DNA of 55,488 bases from Eikenella sp963548155 (GTDB lineage: Bacteria > Pseudomonadota > Gammaproteobacteria > Burkholderiales > Neisseriaceae), in contig CAUUTP010000004.1 of assembly GCA_963548155.1 (NCBI GenBank), positions 1-55,488 on the forward strand. The letters are read 5' to 3'. This document shows positions 35,095 to 42,944 of this stretch, piece by piece. The number at the start of each line of letters is the position of its first letter. Within the stretch, counting starts at the first letter, position 1. The translations under genes and the position numbers were made by a program. The notes beneath the pieces are model-generated. The model made no database searches. It was not told where the DNA came from and saw only the letters and a program-made list of their open reading frames with translations.

Positions 35095-35108
35095 TATAGC
35101 GGATTCAA
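35095..35108. repeat. Possible half Correia terminal repeat
   Basis: TATAGCGGATTCAA resembles one Correia end (TATAGYGGATTAA) without a partner. It may be a relic in the Slam promoter region, or chance. Confidence 0.3.
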
Positions 35109-35340
35109 TATGCCCGCCAAACCTGAACTAACATTTGTAAAATGCAGGAAATGATAATGACTCCGCCCGGCCACCACCGCCTTTTTGTGGACAAAATGGC
35201 GAATTTCTCACCTGTTTTCAAGCAGATTTAGCTATTCGGGCTTAACCATTCATATCCTTTTTTACCAATTTTATATTCAAAAAAGAACGTAAATTTTCTT
35301 GCCTAAATTAACCAACAAACCAGCTTTCCACTATCAATAA

Positions 35341-35393
35341 ATATCAAACTCTTTGATATTCATCATGTTTAATGCCAAACATCGTGCTATACT
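35341..35393 (+). promoter_or_regulatory. FNR-like box and extended -10 promoter of the fHbp-like gene
   Basis: TTGAT-N4-ATCAT (35353-35366) matches the FNR consensus TTGAT-N4-ATCAA at 9 of 10 positions. An extended -10 (TGCTATACT, 35385-35393) follows. If transcription starts near 35401, the box centre lies at about -41.5, the class II activator position. An 8-bp inverted repeat (ATATCAAA/TTTGATAT, 35341-35359) overlaps the left half of the box. The 387-base divergent gap is otherwise AT-rich and gene-free. Confidence 0.7.
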
Positions 35394-35441
35394 GTAACCG
35401 ATTCGAACAGCATCCCCTGCAACAAAACGAAAGGATCTGCC

Positions 35442-36266
35442 ATGAAAAAACATCACATTCTTTACATTGCCATCACTGCCCTTACCCTAGGCGGCTGCAG
35501 CAGCGCAGGCAGCTCGCTGGCTAATGCGATTACTGATCCGTTTACCCCGAAAGAAGGCGGTTATCGCCAACTGAGCAATATCGGCTCGGATGAATTTACC
35601 GGCACCGGCCTGCTGCCGGGAGCGGCGTCCAAAATCCGGGTTACCGATGACCAATTTATCGGTACGTCAAATCATGAGAAAGAATACTCCAGCCGAGACT
35701 CTATCCAGATCGGCCACAAACGGCAGAACGCCTTCACTGCCCTGCCCTATGTGCTGAAAAATGCGGCCAACCAAGAGATCGAAAACGGCGTTTTGGAAAT
35801 TTACAAACAATCCTACTCCGCCGTGGTGGGCGCGCAACTGCACAGCAGAACCGAGTCCGGCCATCCTGCTGTTCCAACTAGTGATTTTTATGTTCGCTCC
35901 ATCCAAGGCGAGTTTACCAGCAACCTGCCCACCCAAGGCATCATCAATTATAGAGGCCGAGCAATCGCGGGCTCGGATAACCGCAGCGACGGCTTGAACT
36001 ATCAAATTGATTACGGCACAAGAAGAGGCCATGGCTCGATTACCGGCTTAAACGGCTTTGGCAATATCGATTTGGCAGATTCACCAATCACCCAAAATCC
36101 GCAAGGCCATAATGTGATTAATGGTGCAGCCACCTCAGCCCAGCATGGTGTCGGCAGTTACGAGCTCGGCATTTTTGGCCCGCAGGCCAATGAAATTGCC
36201 GGCAAGGCACATTTCAACAATCAGCCGAACAAGGAAGTCGGTTTCGCCGGCGGACGGGTGAACTAA
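35442..36266 (+). CDS. Surface lipoprotein resembling factor H binding protein (fHbp)
   Basis: Predicted 274-residue lipoprotein with signal peptide and lipobox LGGC (Cys19), followed by a short Ser/Gly-rich tether. Compared from memory with meningococcal fHbp, several segments align in order: EIYKQSYSAVVGAQ (fHbp VYKQSHSALTAFQ), IQGEFTSNLP (IAGEHTSFDKLP), NYRGRAIAGSD (TYRGTAFGSD), YQIDYGTRRGHGSI (YTIDFAAKQGNGKI) and GSYELGIFGPQANEIAGKA (GSYSLGIFGGKAQEVAGSA), then a C-terminal barrel strand. This supports an fHbp-like two-barrel fold. The neighbouring Slam gene fits, because Slam exports fHbp in Neisseria. AAGGA precedes the ATG, and an FNR-type promoter lies upstream. Whether it binds factor H cannot be judged from sequence. 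Confidence 0.85.
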   Translation: MKKHHILYIAITALTLGGCSSAGSSLANAITDPFTPKEGGYRQLSNIGSDEFTGTGLLPGAASKIRVTDDQFIGTSNHEKEYSSRDSIQIGHKRQNAFTALPYVLKNAANQEIENGVLEIYKQSYSAVVGAQLHSRTESGHPAVPTSDFYVRSIQGEFTSNLPTQGIINYRGRAIAGSDNRSDGLNYQIDYGTRRGHGSITGLNGFGNIDLADSPITQNPQGHNVINGAATSAQHGVGSYELGIFGPQANEIAGKAHFNNQPNKEVGFAGGRVN

Positions 36267-36370
36267 ATCGGCTTGAAGCGATGGCTGGCAAATTTTGCCC
36301 ATGCGTTTTTGCTCAACTTTCCCTCTGAAACGCGCCAATCCCTAACTGCAAAACCCCAGCCATAGCCAAA

Positions 36371-36407
36371 AGGCTACCTGAAACCCCAGTAGGTTTTCAG
36401 GTAGCCT
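36371..36407. terminator. DUS-pair terminator between the fHbp-like gene and the methyltransferase gene
   Basis: Forward DUS (36371-36382) and reverse DUS (36396-36407) with flanking A and T runs in a convergent gap, usable from both sides. Confidence 0.82.
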
Positions 36408-36443
36408 TTCCTGCATCTGGCATGTACAAAACATTCAAGCGTT

Positions 36444-37214
36444 TTATTCGCCCACAGCGGCCTTGCGGCTGTGCACAGCAATGTAGCCCATGGGTTTGGC
36501 CGGATCGTTGAAGGTACGGTACATGCGTTTGAAGGTTTCGCGGTTTTCGGCTTTGAGCGCGTTTCTCACGATTTGGAAGGCACGCCGCCAGCCTTCGTCA
36601 TAAATCAGGCCTTTGGGCGAGAGCAGAGTCATGCCGCCGCTGATGGTGGTGATGTTGCCAAAGCCGCTGCGGTGGAAAAGATCGGTCCAGCCGCTTTCGG
36701 TGAGCGGGGTAACTTTCACTTGGATGGTGTCGCGCAGGCGTTCCACAGCTTCTTCGGTGTTGTGCTCGCTCACCACCACATCGTGCGTGAGCAGCACGCC
36801 GCCGGGCTTGAGCACGCGGAAGTACTCGGCCACCGCCATTTCTTTGTTGGCCAGCGGCAGCATGGTGAGCATGGCTTCGTTGATGACGACATCGAAGCTG
36901 TTGTCGGGGAAGGGCAGCTCGGTGGCGTTGGCATGCTGCACCTGCACCAGGCTTTCCAGCCCGGCGGCGCGGATGTTTTGCCGGGCTTTCTCCAGTGCGT
37001 TTTCGTCCAAATCCACGCCGGTGATGTGGCAGCCGAAGCGCTGCGCCAGCCCCACGGCGGTGGTGCCCATATTGCAGGCCACTTCCAACACCTGCGTATC
37101 GGGGGCGAAGCGGGTTTGGTTGATCAGCCATTCGGTGGCAAAACGGCCACCTGGGCGCAGGCGGGTTTTGCCGAGGCGGGCGAGGAAATGGTGGCCGGTT
37201 TGGTCTTTCTTCAT
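36444..37214 (-). CDS. Class I SAM-dependent methyltransferase
   Basis: A 256-residue methyltransferase of the UbiE/Methyltransf_11 type. SAM motif I is VLEVACNMGTTAVGLA, the acidic end of strand 2 is ITGVDLDENALEKA, and motif II is FDVVINEAMLTMLP, followed by RVLKPGGVLLTHD. The substrate is unknown. The ATG at 37214 has AGGAG upstream and was chosen over an in-frame start 40 codons earlier, whose extra sequence is not protein-like. It probably has its own promoter in the 325-base gap after dnaJ; a single DUS lies at 37300-37311. Confidence 0.9.
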   Translation of the reverse strand: MKKDQTGHHFLARLGKTRLRPGGRFATEWLINQTRFAPDTQVLEVACNMGTTAVGLAQRFGCHITGVDLDENALEKARQNIRAAGLESLVQVQHANATELPFPDNSFDVVINEAMLTMLPLANKEMAVAEYFRVLKPGGVLLTHDVVVSEHNTEEAVERLRDTIQVKVTPLTESGWTDLFHRSGFGNITTISGGMTLLSPKGLIYDEGWRRAFQIVRNALKAENRETFKRMYRTFNDPAKPMGYIAVHSRKAAVGE

Positions 37215-37466
37215 GAGGTTCTCCTGTGTGAATGCGGTGGGCGGAGCTGCCGCGCCAAAGGGCTGCCATGCGTCATAGCCACGCAAACGATTTGGCAAAA
37301 GGCTACCTGAAAAACAGACGGTGGTTTCAGCCACACGCGCGGATGCGCGGCGGCTGGCGGCAGTTTGGGGAAACGGAGAAGTGGTTTGAAGCGCCGATGA
37401 ATGATGATGTTGATTTATGTGGCGCGGAGGTGTTTATACTGTAAAAGTGTGCTCGCGGCAAGCGGC

Positions 37467-37522
37467 AGGCTACCTGAAAAAGAAAGGCTACCTAAAACGC
37501 CCGATTGGATTTCAGGTAGCCT
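37467..37522 (-). terminator. DUS cluster terminating dnaJ
   Basis: Forward DUS (37467-37478), a one-mismatch forward DUS (37485-37496) and a reverse DUS (37511-37522). The last two form a hairpin 18 bases after the dnaJ stop. Confidence 0.75.
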
Positions 37523-37539
37523 TTTGTGCGGCGGGCGCC

Positions 37540-38664
37540 TTAGTCGAACAAATCGTTTTTCAAATCGCGCAGTTTGTCCATAAACGATTTCTGGCGCGGG
37601 GTTTGGGCACGGTCGAGGCCGGTGGAGATTTTTTCAAACTCTTCCAGCAATTCGCGCTGGCGCTCGGTGAGGTTGACCGGGGTTTCCACCACGATGTGGC
37701 AATACAGATCGCCCATCGAGGAAGAACGCAGTGATTTCATGCCCTTGCCTTTCACGCGCATACGGCGGCCGGTTTGGGTTTCTTTCGGGATATTCAGCTT
37801 CACGCGGCCGTTGAGCGTGGGTACTTCCACTTCGCCGCCCAGCGCGGCGATGGTAAAGCTCACGGGCAATTCGCAGTGCAGATCCAAGCCGTTGCGCTCG
37901 AAGATTTCGTGGCGGCGGATATGCACCACCACATACAAATCGCCGGCCGGCGCGCCGTGCGAGCCGGGCTCGCCCTCGCCGGCAAGGCGGATGGGCTGCT
38001 CGTTTTCGATGCCGGCAGGAATGTTCACATCCAGCGTTTTGCGGCTCTTCACGCGGCCTGCGCCGTGGCATTTAACGCACGGCTCTTTGATTTCGCGACC
38101 GGAGCCGCCGCAGGTGGGACAGGTTTGCTGCAGCTGGAAAATAGCCTGGCGCACGTGCACCACACCGGAGCCGTGGCAGGTGGAACAGGTGGTGGCGGAG
38201 GTGCCGGGTTTGGCGCCGGAGCCGTGGCAGATGTCGCACTCTTCGTGCGAGGGGATAGTGATGCGTTTTTTGCTGCCGGCAGCGGCTTCTTCCAGCGTGA
38301 TTTCAATATCATAACGCAGGTCTTCGCCTTGGAAGTTTTGCTGACGCGTGCCACCCCCGCCGCCGAACATCTGGCTGAAAATATCGCCGAAATCGAAGCC
38401 GGCCGCACCGCCGAAACCACCAAAGCCGCCGGCATTGCCGTCTACCCCGGCTTGGCCGAATTGGTCGTAGCGGCTGCGTTTTTCGCGGTCGGAAAGGATT
38501 TCGTAGGCTTTTTGGATGGTTTTGAATTTCTCTTCCGCTTCCTTATTGTCGGGATTGCGGTCGGGATGGTATTTCATCGCCAGCTTGCGGTAGGCCTTTT
38601 TAATTTCGTCGTCGGAGGCATCGCGGGAGACGCCGAGGGTTTGATAATAGTCTTGATCGCTCAT
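37540..38664 (-). CDS. dnaJ: Chaperone DnaJ (Hsp40)
   Basis: Co-chaperone that delivers unfolded proteins to DnaK and stimulates its ATPase. The 374-residue protein shows the full type I layout: J domain with the HPD motif (KYHPDRNPDN), Gly/Phe linker, four CXXCXGXG zinc repeats (CDICHGSG, CSTCHGSG, CPTCGGSG, CVKCHGAG) and the C-terminal substrate domain. ATG 38664 gives MSDQDYYQTLGV; a longer frame to 38700 is not supported. dnaK is not adjacent. A Correia-type repeat lies 77 bases upstream of the start and may form part of the promoter or leader. Confidence 0.97.
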   Translation of the reverse strand: MSDQDYYQTLGVSRDASDDEIKKAYRKLAMKYHPDRNPDNKEAEEKFKTIQKAYEILSDREKRSRYDQFGQAGVDGNAGGFGGFGGAAGFDFGDIFSQMFGGGGGTRQQNFQGEDLRYDIEITLEEAAAGSKKRITIPSHEECDICHGSGAKPGTSATTCSTCHGSGVVHVRQAIFQLQQTCPTCGGSGREIKEPCVKCHGAGRVKSRKTLDVNIPAGIENEQPIRLAGEGEPGSHGAPAGDLYVVVHIRRHEIFERNGLDLHCELPVSFTIAALGGEVEVPTLNGRVKLNIPKETQTGRRMRVKGKGMKSLRSSSMGDLYCHIVVETPVNLTERQRELLEEFEKISTGLDRAQTPRQKSFMDKLRDLKNDLFD

Positions 38665-38740
38665 GGTTGCTAATGGGTAAATAAATGCTTTGCCGCGCAA
38701 GATTAGGGCGGGGGCGGGAAAAACAAGCTCTCCGGCAGAT

Positions 38741-38846
38741 TATAGTGGATTAGAGTAAGAATGCTACGGCGTTGGCTCGCTTTGCCGTACTAGCTGTACT
38801 GTCTGCGGCTCGCCGCCTTGTCCCATTCTTACTTTAATCCACTATA
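38741..38846. repeat. Correia-type repeat (NEMIS/CREE-like), copy 4, divergent arms
   Basis: 106 bp, inverted relative to copies 1-3, with ends TATAGTGGATTA/TAATCCACTATA. The inner arms are GAGTAAGAATG and CATTCTTACTT, differing from the other copies but complementary to each other. It lies in the 321-base divergent gap between dnaJ and maf. A single reverse DUS (38941-38952) also lies there. Confidence 0.9.
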
Positions 38847-38985
38847 ACTTTGCTTCCGCCTGTTGTTGCAAGGTGCAAGCCCGCCGCATTACCCCGCCCG
38901 TACAAATTCACCCGTTTTAGCTATCGCGGAAAACGGGATTTTCAGGTAGCCTTAGCGGCTTCCGCAGCTATGTTAAAGAAACGCC

Positions 38986-39594
38986 ATGCCCAACACCATC
39001 TATCTGGCCTCGGCCAGCCCGCGCCGCCGCGAAATTTTGGTTTCATTAGGTTTCCAGCCCGTGCTGCTGGCGTCGGAAATCGACGAAACGGTACAGCCGG
39101 GCGAAGCGGTGGCGGATTATGTGGCGCGGATGGCACGGCAGAAAAACGCGGCAGCACGGCAACTGGCGGCGCAACGCGGCCTTGCCTTGGCACAGCCGCT
39201 GTTGAGCGCCGACACAGTAGTGGCGCTGGATAATGCCATTTTGGGCAAACCGCGCGATGCGGCGCACGCCCGCGAGCTGCTGGAAAGCCTTTCCGGGCGC
39301 GAACACCAAGTGTGGACGGCGGTATGCGTATCGCGCGGCGAGCAAACGCTGGAAGCGGCACAGCGCAGCGATGTGCGGTTTAAAGAACTGAGCGAGCAGG
39401 AAGTCGCGGCCTATATCGCTAGCGGCGAACCGCTGGATAAAGCAGGCGCATACGGCATCCAAGGCATCGGCGGCGTGTTTGTGGCGCACCTTTCCGGCAG
39501 CTTCAGCGGCGTGATGGGGCTGCCCGTGTTTGAAACCGTGCAGCTGCTGCGCCAACTGGGCGCACCCGTGCCACCGTTTGCCAAGGCTACCTGA
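38986..39594 (+). CDS. maf: Maf family nucleotide pyrophosphatase
   Basis: House-cleaning nucleotide pyrophosphatase of the Maf superfamily. The 202-residue product has the N-terminal signature LASASPRRREILVSLG, the LLSADTVVALD metal site and DKAGAYGIQGIGG. This form fits the YhdE group, which acts on dTTP, UTP and modified pyrimidine nucleotides, rather than YceF. The final residues KAT and the TGA stop are supplied by a DUS (39584-39595). Confidence 0.92.
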   Translation: MPNTIYLASASPRRREILVSLGFQPVLLASEIDETVQPGEAVADYVARMARQKNAAARQLAAQRGLALAQPLLSADTVVALDNAILGKPRDAAHARELLESLSGREHQVWTAVCVSRGEQTLEAAQRSDVRFKELSEQEVAAYIASGEPLDKAGAYGIQGIGGVFVAHLSGSFSGVMGLPVFETVQLLRQLGAPVPPFAKAT

Positions 39595-39617
39595 AAAAGT
39601 ATTGCCGCATGATTTAA

Positions 39618-39656
39618 GGGCTACCTGAAAAGCCTGCCGCGGTTTTCAGGTAGCCT
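39618..39656 (+). terminator. DUS-pair terminator after maf
   Basis: A one-mismatch forward DUS (39618-39629) faces an exact reverse DUS (39645-39656), 23 bases after the maf stop. Confidence 0.75.
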
Positions 39657-39700
39657 TCCCCGTTTAACTCCCTACCATACAAACCAATAATCGACACATC

Positions 39701-40894
39701 ATGAATCTGCTTTCCAAAAACCATCCCGTTTGGGGCATGGCCTTCCGCCCCTTCTATCCGCTGGCCGCCCTCTACGGCATGCTTTCCATCCTGCTGTGGA
39801 GCTTCGGCTATCAAGGCACGGCCGCGCTGCCCAATTATTTCTGGCATGCCCACGAAATGATTTGGGGCTATGCCGGCGCGGTGGTGGTGGCCTTCCTGCT
39901 CACGGCGGTAGCCACCTGGACGAAACAACCGCGCACCTGGGGCGCGCCACTGATGATGCTGGCGCTGCTGTGGCTGTTGGCGCGCGCATTTGCCTTTGCC
40001 GCGCCGCTCACTTTGGCTAGCGGCATCGCAGGCGTGGCGTTCTATTGGCTTGCGGCTTGGTATATGGGCGTGGCCGTGGTGCGCAGCCGCAACAAGCGCA
40101 ATTATCTGGCGGTGGCCGCGCTGTTTATGTTCGGCCTGCTGCAGGCGCTGTTTCATTGGCAGCTGGCACGGCATAATTTCTCCGCGCTCGCCGGCGGGCT
40201 GTTTGCCGGGCTCTCCGTGGTGGCCGGCTTTATCGGGCTGGTGGGGATGCGCGTGATTCCGTTCTTCACCGCCAAACGGCTCGGCTGCGAGCAGGTGGGC
40301 AGCCATCCTTGGGTGATGACGGCTTCCTTGGTGGTGCCGCTGGCCATGGCTCTGCTCTACGGCTTGCAGGCGGTGCTGCCGCCTTCGGCAGCCGATGCGG
40401 CGCTGGCTGCCGCAGCCATACTCAGCATAGCGGCCGGGTTGCTGGATATCGTGCAAACCGTGCGCTGGTGGCGGCCGGAAGTGGCTAAAGAGCCGATGCT
40501 GTGGGTTCTGTTTGCCGGCTTCCTGCTCACCGGCGCGGGGCTGACGGTGATGGGCTTGGGGCATTGGCTGCCGCGCTGGCAGAGCCTTGGCGTGCATTTG
40601 GTGGCCGTGGGCGGCATCGGGCTGATGACGGTGGGCATGATGGTGCGCACCGCGCTGGGACACACCGGCCGGCCGCTCTACCCTGCTCCCGCCGCCATGC
40701 TATTGGCGTTTTGGCTGATGGTGGCCGCTGCGCTGGCGCGTGCCGCCACGGCGGTGTTGATGTATTTGCTCCCCGCCGCCTACCAGCCCGGCCTGTGGCT
40801 CTCCGGCCTGCTGTTTGCCGCTTCGCTGCTGCTCTACACCTGGCGCTACCTGCCCTGGCTGACCGCGCCGCGGGTGGACGGCAAAGAAGGCTGA
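39701..40894 (+). CDS. NnrS family membrane protein
   Basis: A 397-residue integral membrane protein with about twelve hydrophobic segments. The N-terminal AFRPFYPLAALYGMLSILLW and PNYFWHAHEMIWGYAGAVV are characteristic of NnrS, a haem- and copper-containing membrane protein linked to nitric oxide and nitrosative stress. Conserved histidines (HAHEM, GHWLPRW) are candidate metal ligands. No denitrification gene is adjacent. There is no strong ribosome site before the ATG. Confidence 0.9.
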   Translation: MNLLSKNHPVWGMAFRPFYPLAALYGMLSILLWSFGYQGTAALPNYFWHAHEMIWGYAGAVVVAFLLTAVATWTKQPRTWGAPLMMLALLWLLARAFAFAAPLTLASGIAGVAFYWLAAWYMGVAVVRSRNKRNYLAVAALFMFGLLQALFHWQLARHNFSALAGGLFAGLSVVAGFIGLVGMRVIPFFTAKRLGCEQVGSHPWVMTASLVVPLAMALLYGLQAVLPPSAADAALAAAAILSIAAGLLDIVQTVRWWRPEVAKEPMLWVLFAGFLLTGAGLTVMGLGHWLPRWQSLGVHLVAVGGIGLMTVGMMVRTALGHTGRPLYPAPAAMLLAFWLMVAAALARAATAVLMYLLPAAYQPGLWLSGLLFAASLLLYTWRYLPWLTAPRVDGKEG

Positions 40895-40899
40895 GTGGC

Positions 40900-41083
40900 A
40901 GGCTACCTGAAACTGTCCCGGCATTTTTCAGGTAGCCTTTAGCTGGCCCATAGAGGCTACCTGAAACAGAACAAACGCAGTTTTCTATAACACGCCAAAC
41001 GCAAACAGGGCGGGCAAAAATTGCCCACCCTGTTTTTTTAGATGCAGCAATAGCCGTGAGCCCGCAGGCTGAGGCTACCTGAA
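40900..41083. repeat. DUS pair and two single DUS after the NnrS gene
   Basis: Forward DUS 40900-40911 and reverse DUS 40927-40938 form a pair directly after the stop. Two further forward DUS lie at 40954-40965 and 41072-41083, on either side of a conventional terminator. Confidence 0.85.
41003..41040 (+). terminator. Rho-independent terminator
   Basis: A stem of about 15 bp (AAACAGGGCGGGCAA against TTGCCCACCCTGTTT, one mismatch) is followed by a run of T on the plus strand. It ends the NnrS transcript in a convergent gap. Confidence 0.92.
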
Positions 41084-41092
41084 ACCGCCAGC

Positions 41093-41902
41093 TCAATGAT
41101 GGCTGCTGCCGATCTCGAAGGTTAGCGTGGCATAAGCAGCCAGCTGGCCGCACACAGCCTGGTCAGAGAAATCGGTTTTGTGCACCACGCGTACTTTCCA
41201 GCTGCCTTGGCGCAGCGGAATGATGCCTACCGTGCCGTCGGCACGGGTAGTGTCGGAGAACGCCTGCGGCTCGAGGCGGTGTGATTTGTCGGCCGGGTCG
41301 CGGTGGGAGAAACCGTCAAACGTGGCCACCACCGTGGCATCCGGCAGCGGCTCGCCACGGAACAACACCCGCACCGGCAACACTTCACCCACGCGCACAT
41401 TGGCCGGATTTTCCAGCGGCACGATCTCCAGCAAATCGCCCACCGGCCGGCTGATCAGCTCCTTGCTCGCGCTTTCGTGCCCCACGTTTACCACCGCTTT
41501 GCCAAACATGCTGGTTTGCTCGCAATAAGTGGCATCTTTCATCTGCGTCAGGTTTTGCCGCTGCCAGCCCGCCGCATTGCGCGACCAGAAAGTCGGGCGG
41601 TATTGCGCCAACAGCAGATAGCTGCCGTCGGCCACCGCCCGCGGCGTTTCAAACTGATAATTATGTTGCCCGCGCCGCACCAAATCGATTTTGCCCTGCG
41701 GCGTGAGCAATTGCAGCGGCTTGGGAAACAGCGTCAAACGGTCGGCTGCAATCGGCTCCAACTCGGGATAGTGCCCATAGCCCAGCTCGGCCTTCAACAC
41801 CTCGCCGCCATGCGTATGCGCAGCATTCACCCACACCTCATGGCCATGCGCGGCCACCGATAAACCGGCCAACAGCACGGCAGACAATAAATGGCGGAAC
41901 AT
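41093..41902 (-). CDS. DUF4198 periplasmic protein
   Basis: A 269-residue exported protein with signal peptide MFRHLLSAVLLAGLSVAAHG and a predicted cleavage that would leave histidine as the first mature residue (HEVWVNAAHTHGG). DUF4198 proteins are uncharacterised and often lie near nickel or cobalt uptake genes. The C-terminal half looks like an Ig or carboxypeptidase-regulatory beta domain (PLPDATVVATFDGF, DGTVGIIPLRQGSWKVRV). It ends in HH. Metal binding is inference from the histidines. GGAG precedes the start. The 267-base gap upstream contains only a DUS (42059-42070). Confidence 0.82.
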   Translation of the reverse strand: MFRHLLSAVLLAGLSVAAHGHEVWVNAAHTHGGEVLKAELGYGHYPELEPIAADRLTLFPKPLQLLTPQGKIDLVRRGQHNYQFETPRAVADGSYLLLAQYRPTFWSRNAAGWQRQNLTQMKDATYCEQTSMFGKAVVNVGHESASKELISRPVGDLLEIVPLENPANVRVGEVLPVRVLFRGEPLPDATVVATFDGFSHRDPADKSHRLEPQAFSDTTRADGTVGIIPLRQGSWKVRVVHKTDFSDQAVCGQLAAYATLTFEIGSSHH

Positions 41903-42169
41903 AAAAACTCCTTTACAGATTGTTCACACAGACCGTGTGTTATACCATAACTATCCTGCCTAGAAAATATAGTCAACGTACTTATTACTTCCTGCAACGT
42001 GCCAGCACGCCTGGCAGGATAAGACCGATTGCTTCCGCTAGCGCAGGCAATGCCATCCAGGCTACCTGAAAATGCTGCAAAAACCGACCTGCCCTGCCGC
42101 CGCCCTTCACGAGCGGCACGGCTTGCGTGTAAGATGCGCAACGGCAACCGCCCCACACCCCTATTCATC

Positions 42170-42928
42170 ATGATGCAAGGCAAACCAAACTGGAAACGAT
42201 ACCGGCAGCAGCTGCAGGCCAAACTGCACGCCCTGCGGCCAAAACGGCAAGCTAAGTCGCAGGCCCCCCAACCCAAACCGCAGGCAAAGCTGCACGCCCT
42301 GTGGCAAAAGCTGCAGGACAAACTGCGCACCCTGCCGCAGCAGTTGCGGGCAAAACCGCAGCTGTCGGCTGCGGCCGCCATAGTGGCCGGCTGCCTGCTG
42401 CTCGCCTTCGGGCTTTTATCCGGCGGCAACCGCAAACATCCCGCACCCGCCGCCGAAACCACAGCTTCGCAGGCTTCGGCACCGGCCGCAGGCAGCGCAT
42501 CCGGCGTCGAAACGGCCACCGTATCGGTGGAGCTGGTTACCCCCGAAGTGTCGGACGGTAATGCCGAAGACGACCCGCTCACCGCCGCCGAAGCCAACCC
42601 CGAGCCGGAGCATGCCCTGCCGCCCACCACCGCCGACCACATGAACCCCGTGTGTGAAACTTATTTCCAACGCGCCCGTGCCTGTTTCCGCCAAGCCCCC
42701 GACGGCCAGGCCGATGCACTGTTGCAATCGCTGGAAGCCACGCGCGGCGACCTCTCGCAATTGGATGCTGAAGGCTGCGAAGTGGTGAGCCAGCAGTTTG
42801 AAGAAATGGTGCAGCAGATGGGCTGCGAACAAAGAGCCGCAGACAGCAAGCCGGCTAATACCAACCCGCCGCCGGCCAAACCTGCCGAAGCCAAACCCCA
42901 AGCCGCTTCGGCAGTGCATAAGCGTTAA
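42170..42928 (+). CDS. Hypothetical single-pass membrane protein with basic repeats and four cysteines
   Basis: About 252 residues. The first 65 are very basic and repetitive (KLHALRPKRQAK, QAKLHALWQKLQDKL), followed by one membrane segment (about 68-88, AAAAIVAGCLLLAFGLL), an Ala/Pro/Thr-rich stretch and an extracytoplasmic domain. The domain has four cysteines in a helical context (VCETYFQRARACFRQAPD, EGCEVVSQQFEEMVQQMGCE), which suggests a disulphide-bonded bundle. The tail is Pro/Ala/Lys-rich. The start is uncertain: ATG 42170 or 42173, or an earlier ATG at 42134. The family is not recognised. Confidence 0.6.
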   Translation: MMQGKPNWKRYRQQLQAKLHALRPKRQAKSQAPQPKPQAKLHALWQKLQDKLRTLPQQLRAKPQLSAAAAIVAGCLLLAFGLLSGGNRKHPAPAAETTASQASAPAAGSASGVETATVSVELVTPEVSDGNAEDDPLTAAEANPEPEHALPPTTADHMNPVCETYFQRARACFRQAPDGQADALLQSLEATRGDLSQLDAEGCEVVSQQFEEMVQQMGCEQRAADSKPANTNPPPAKPAEAKPQAASAVHKR

Positions 42929-42944
42929 AGCAAAAATGATCAAA

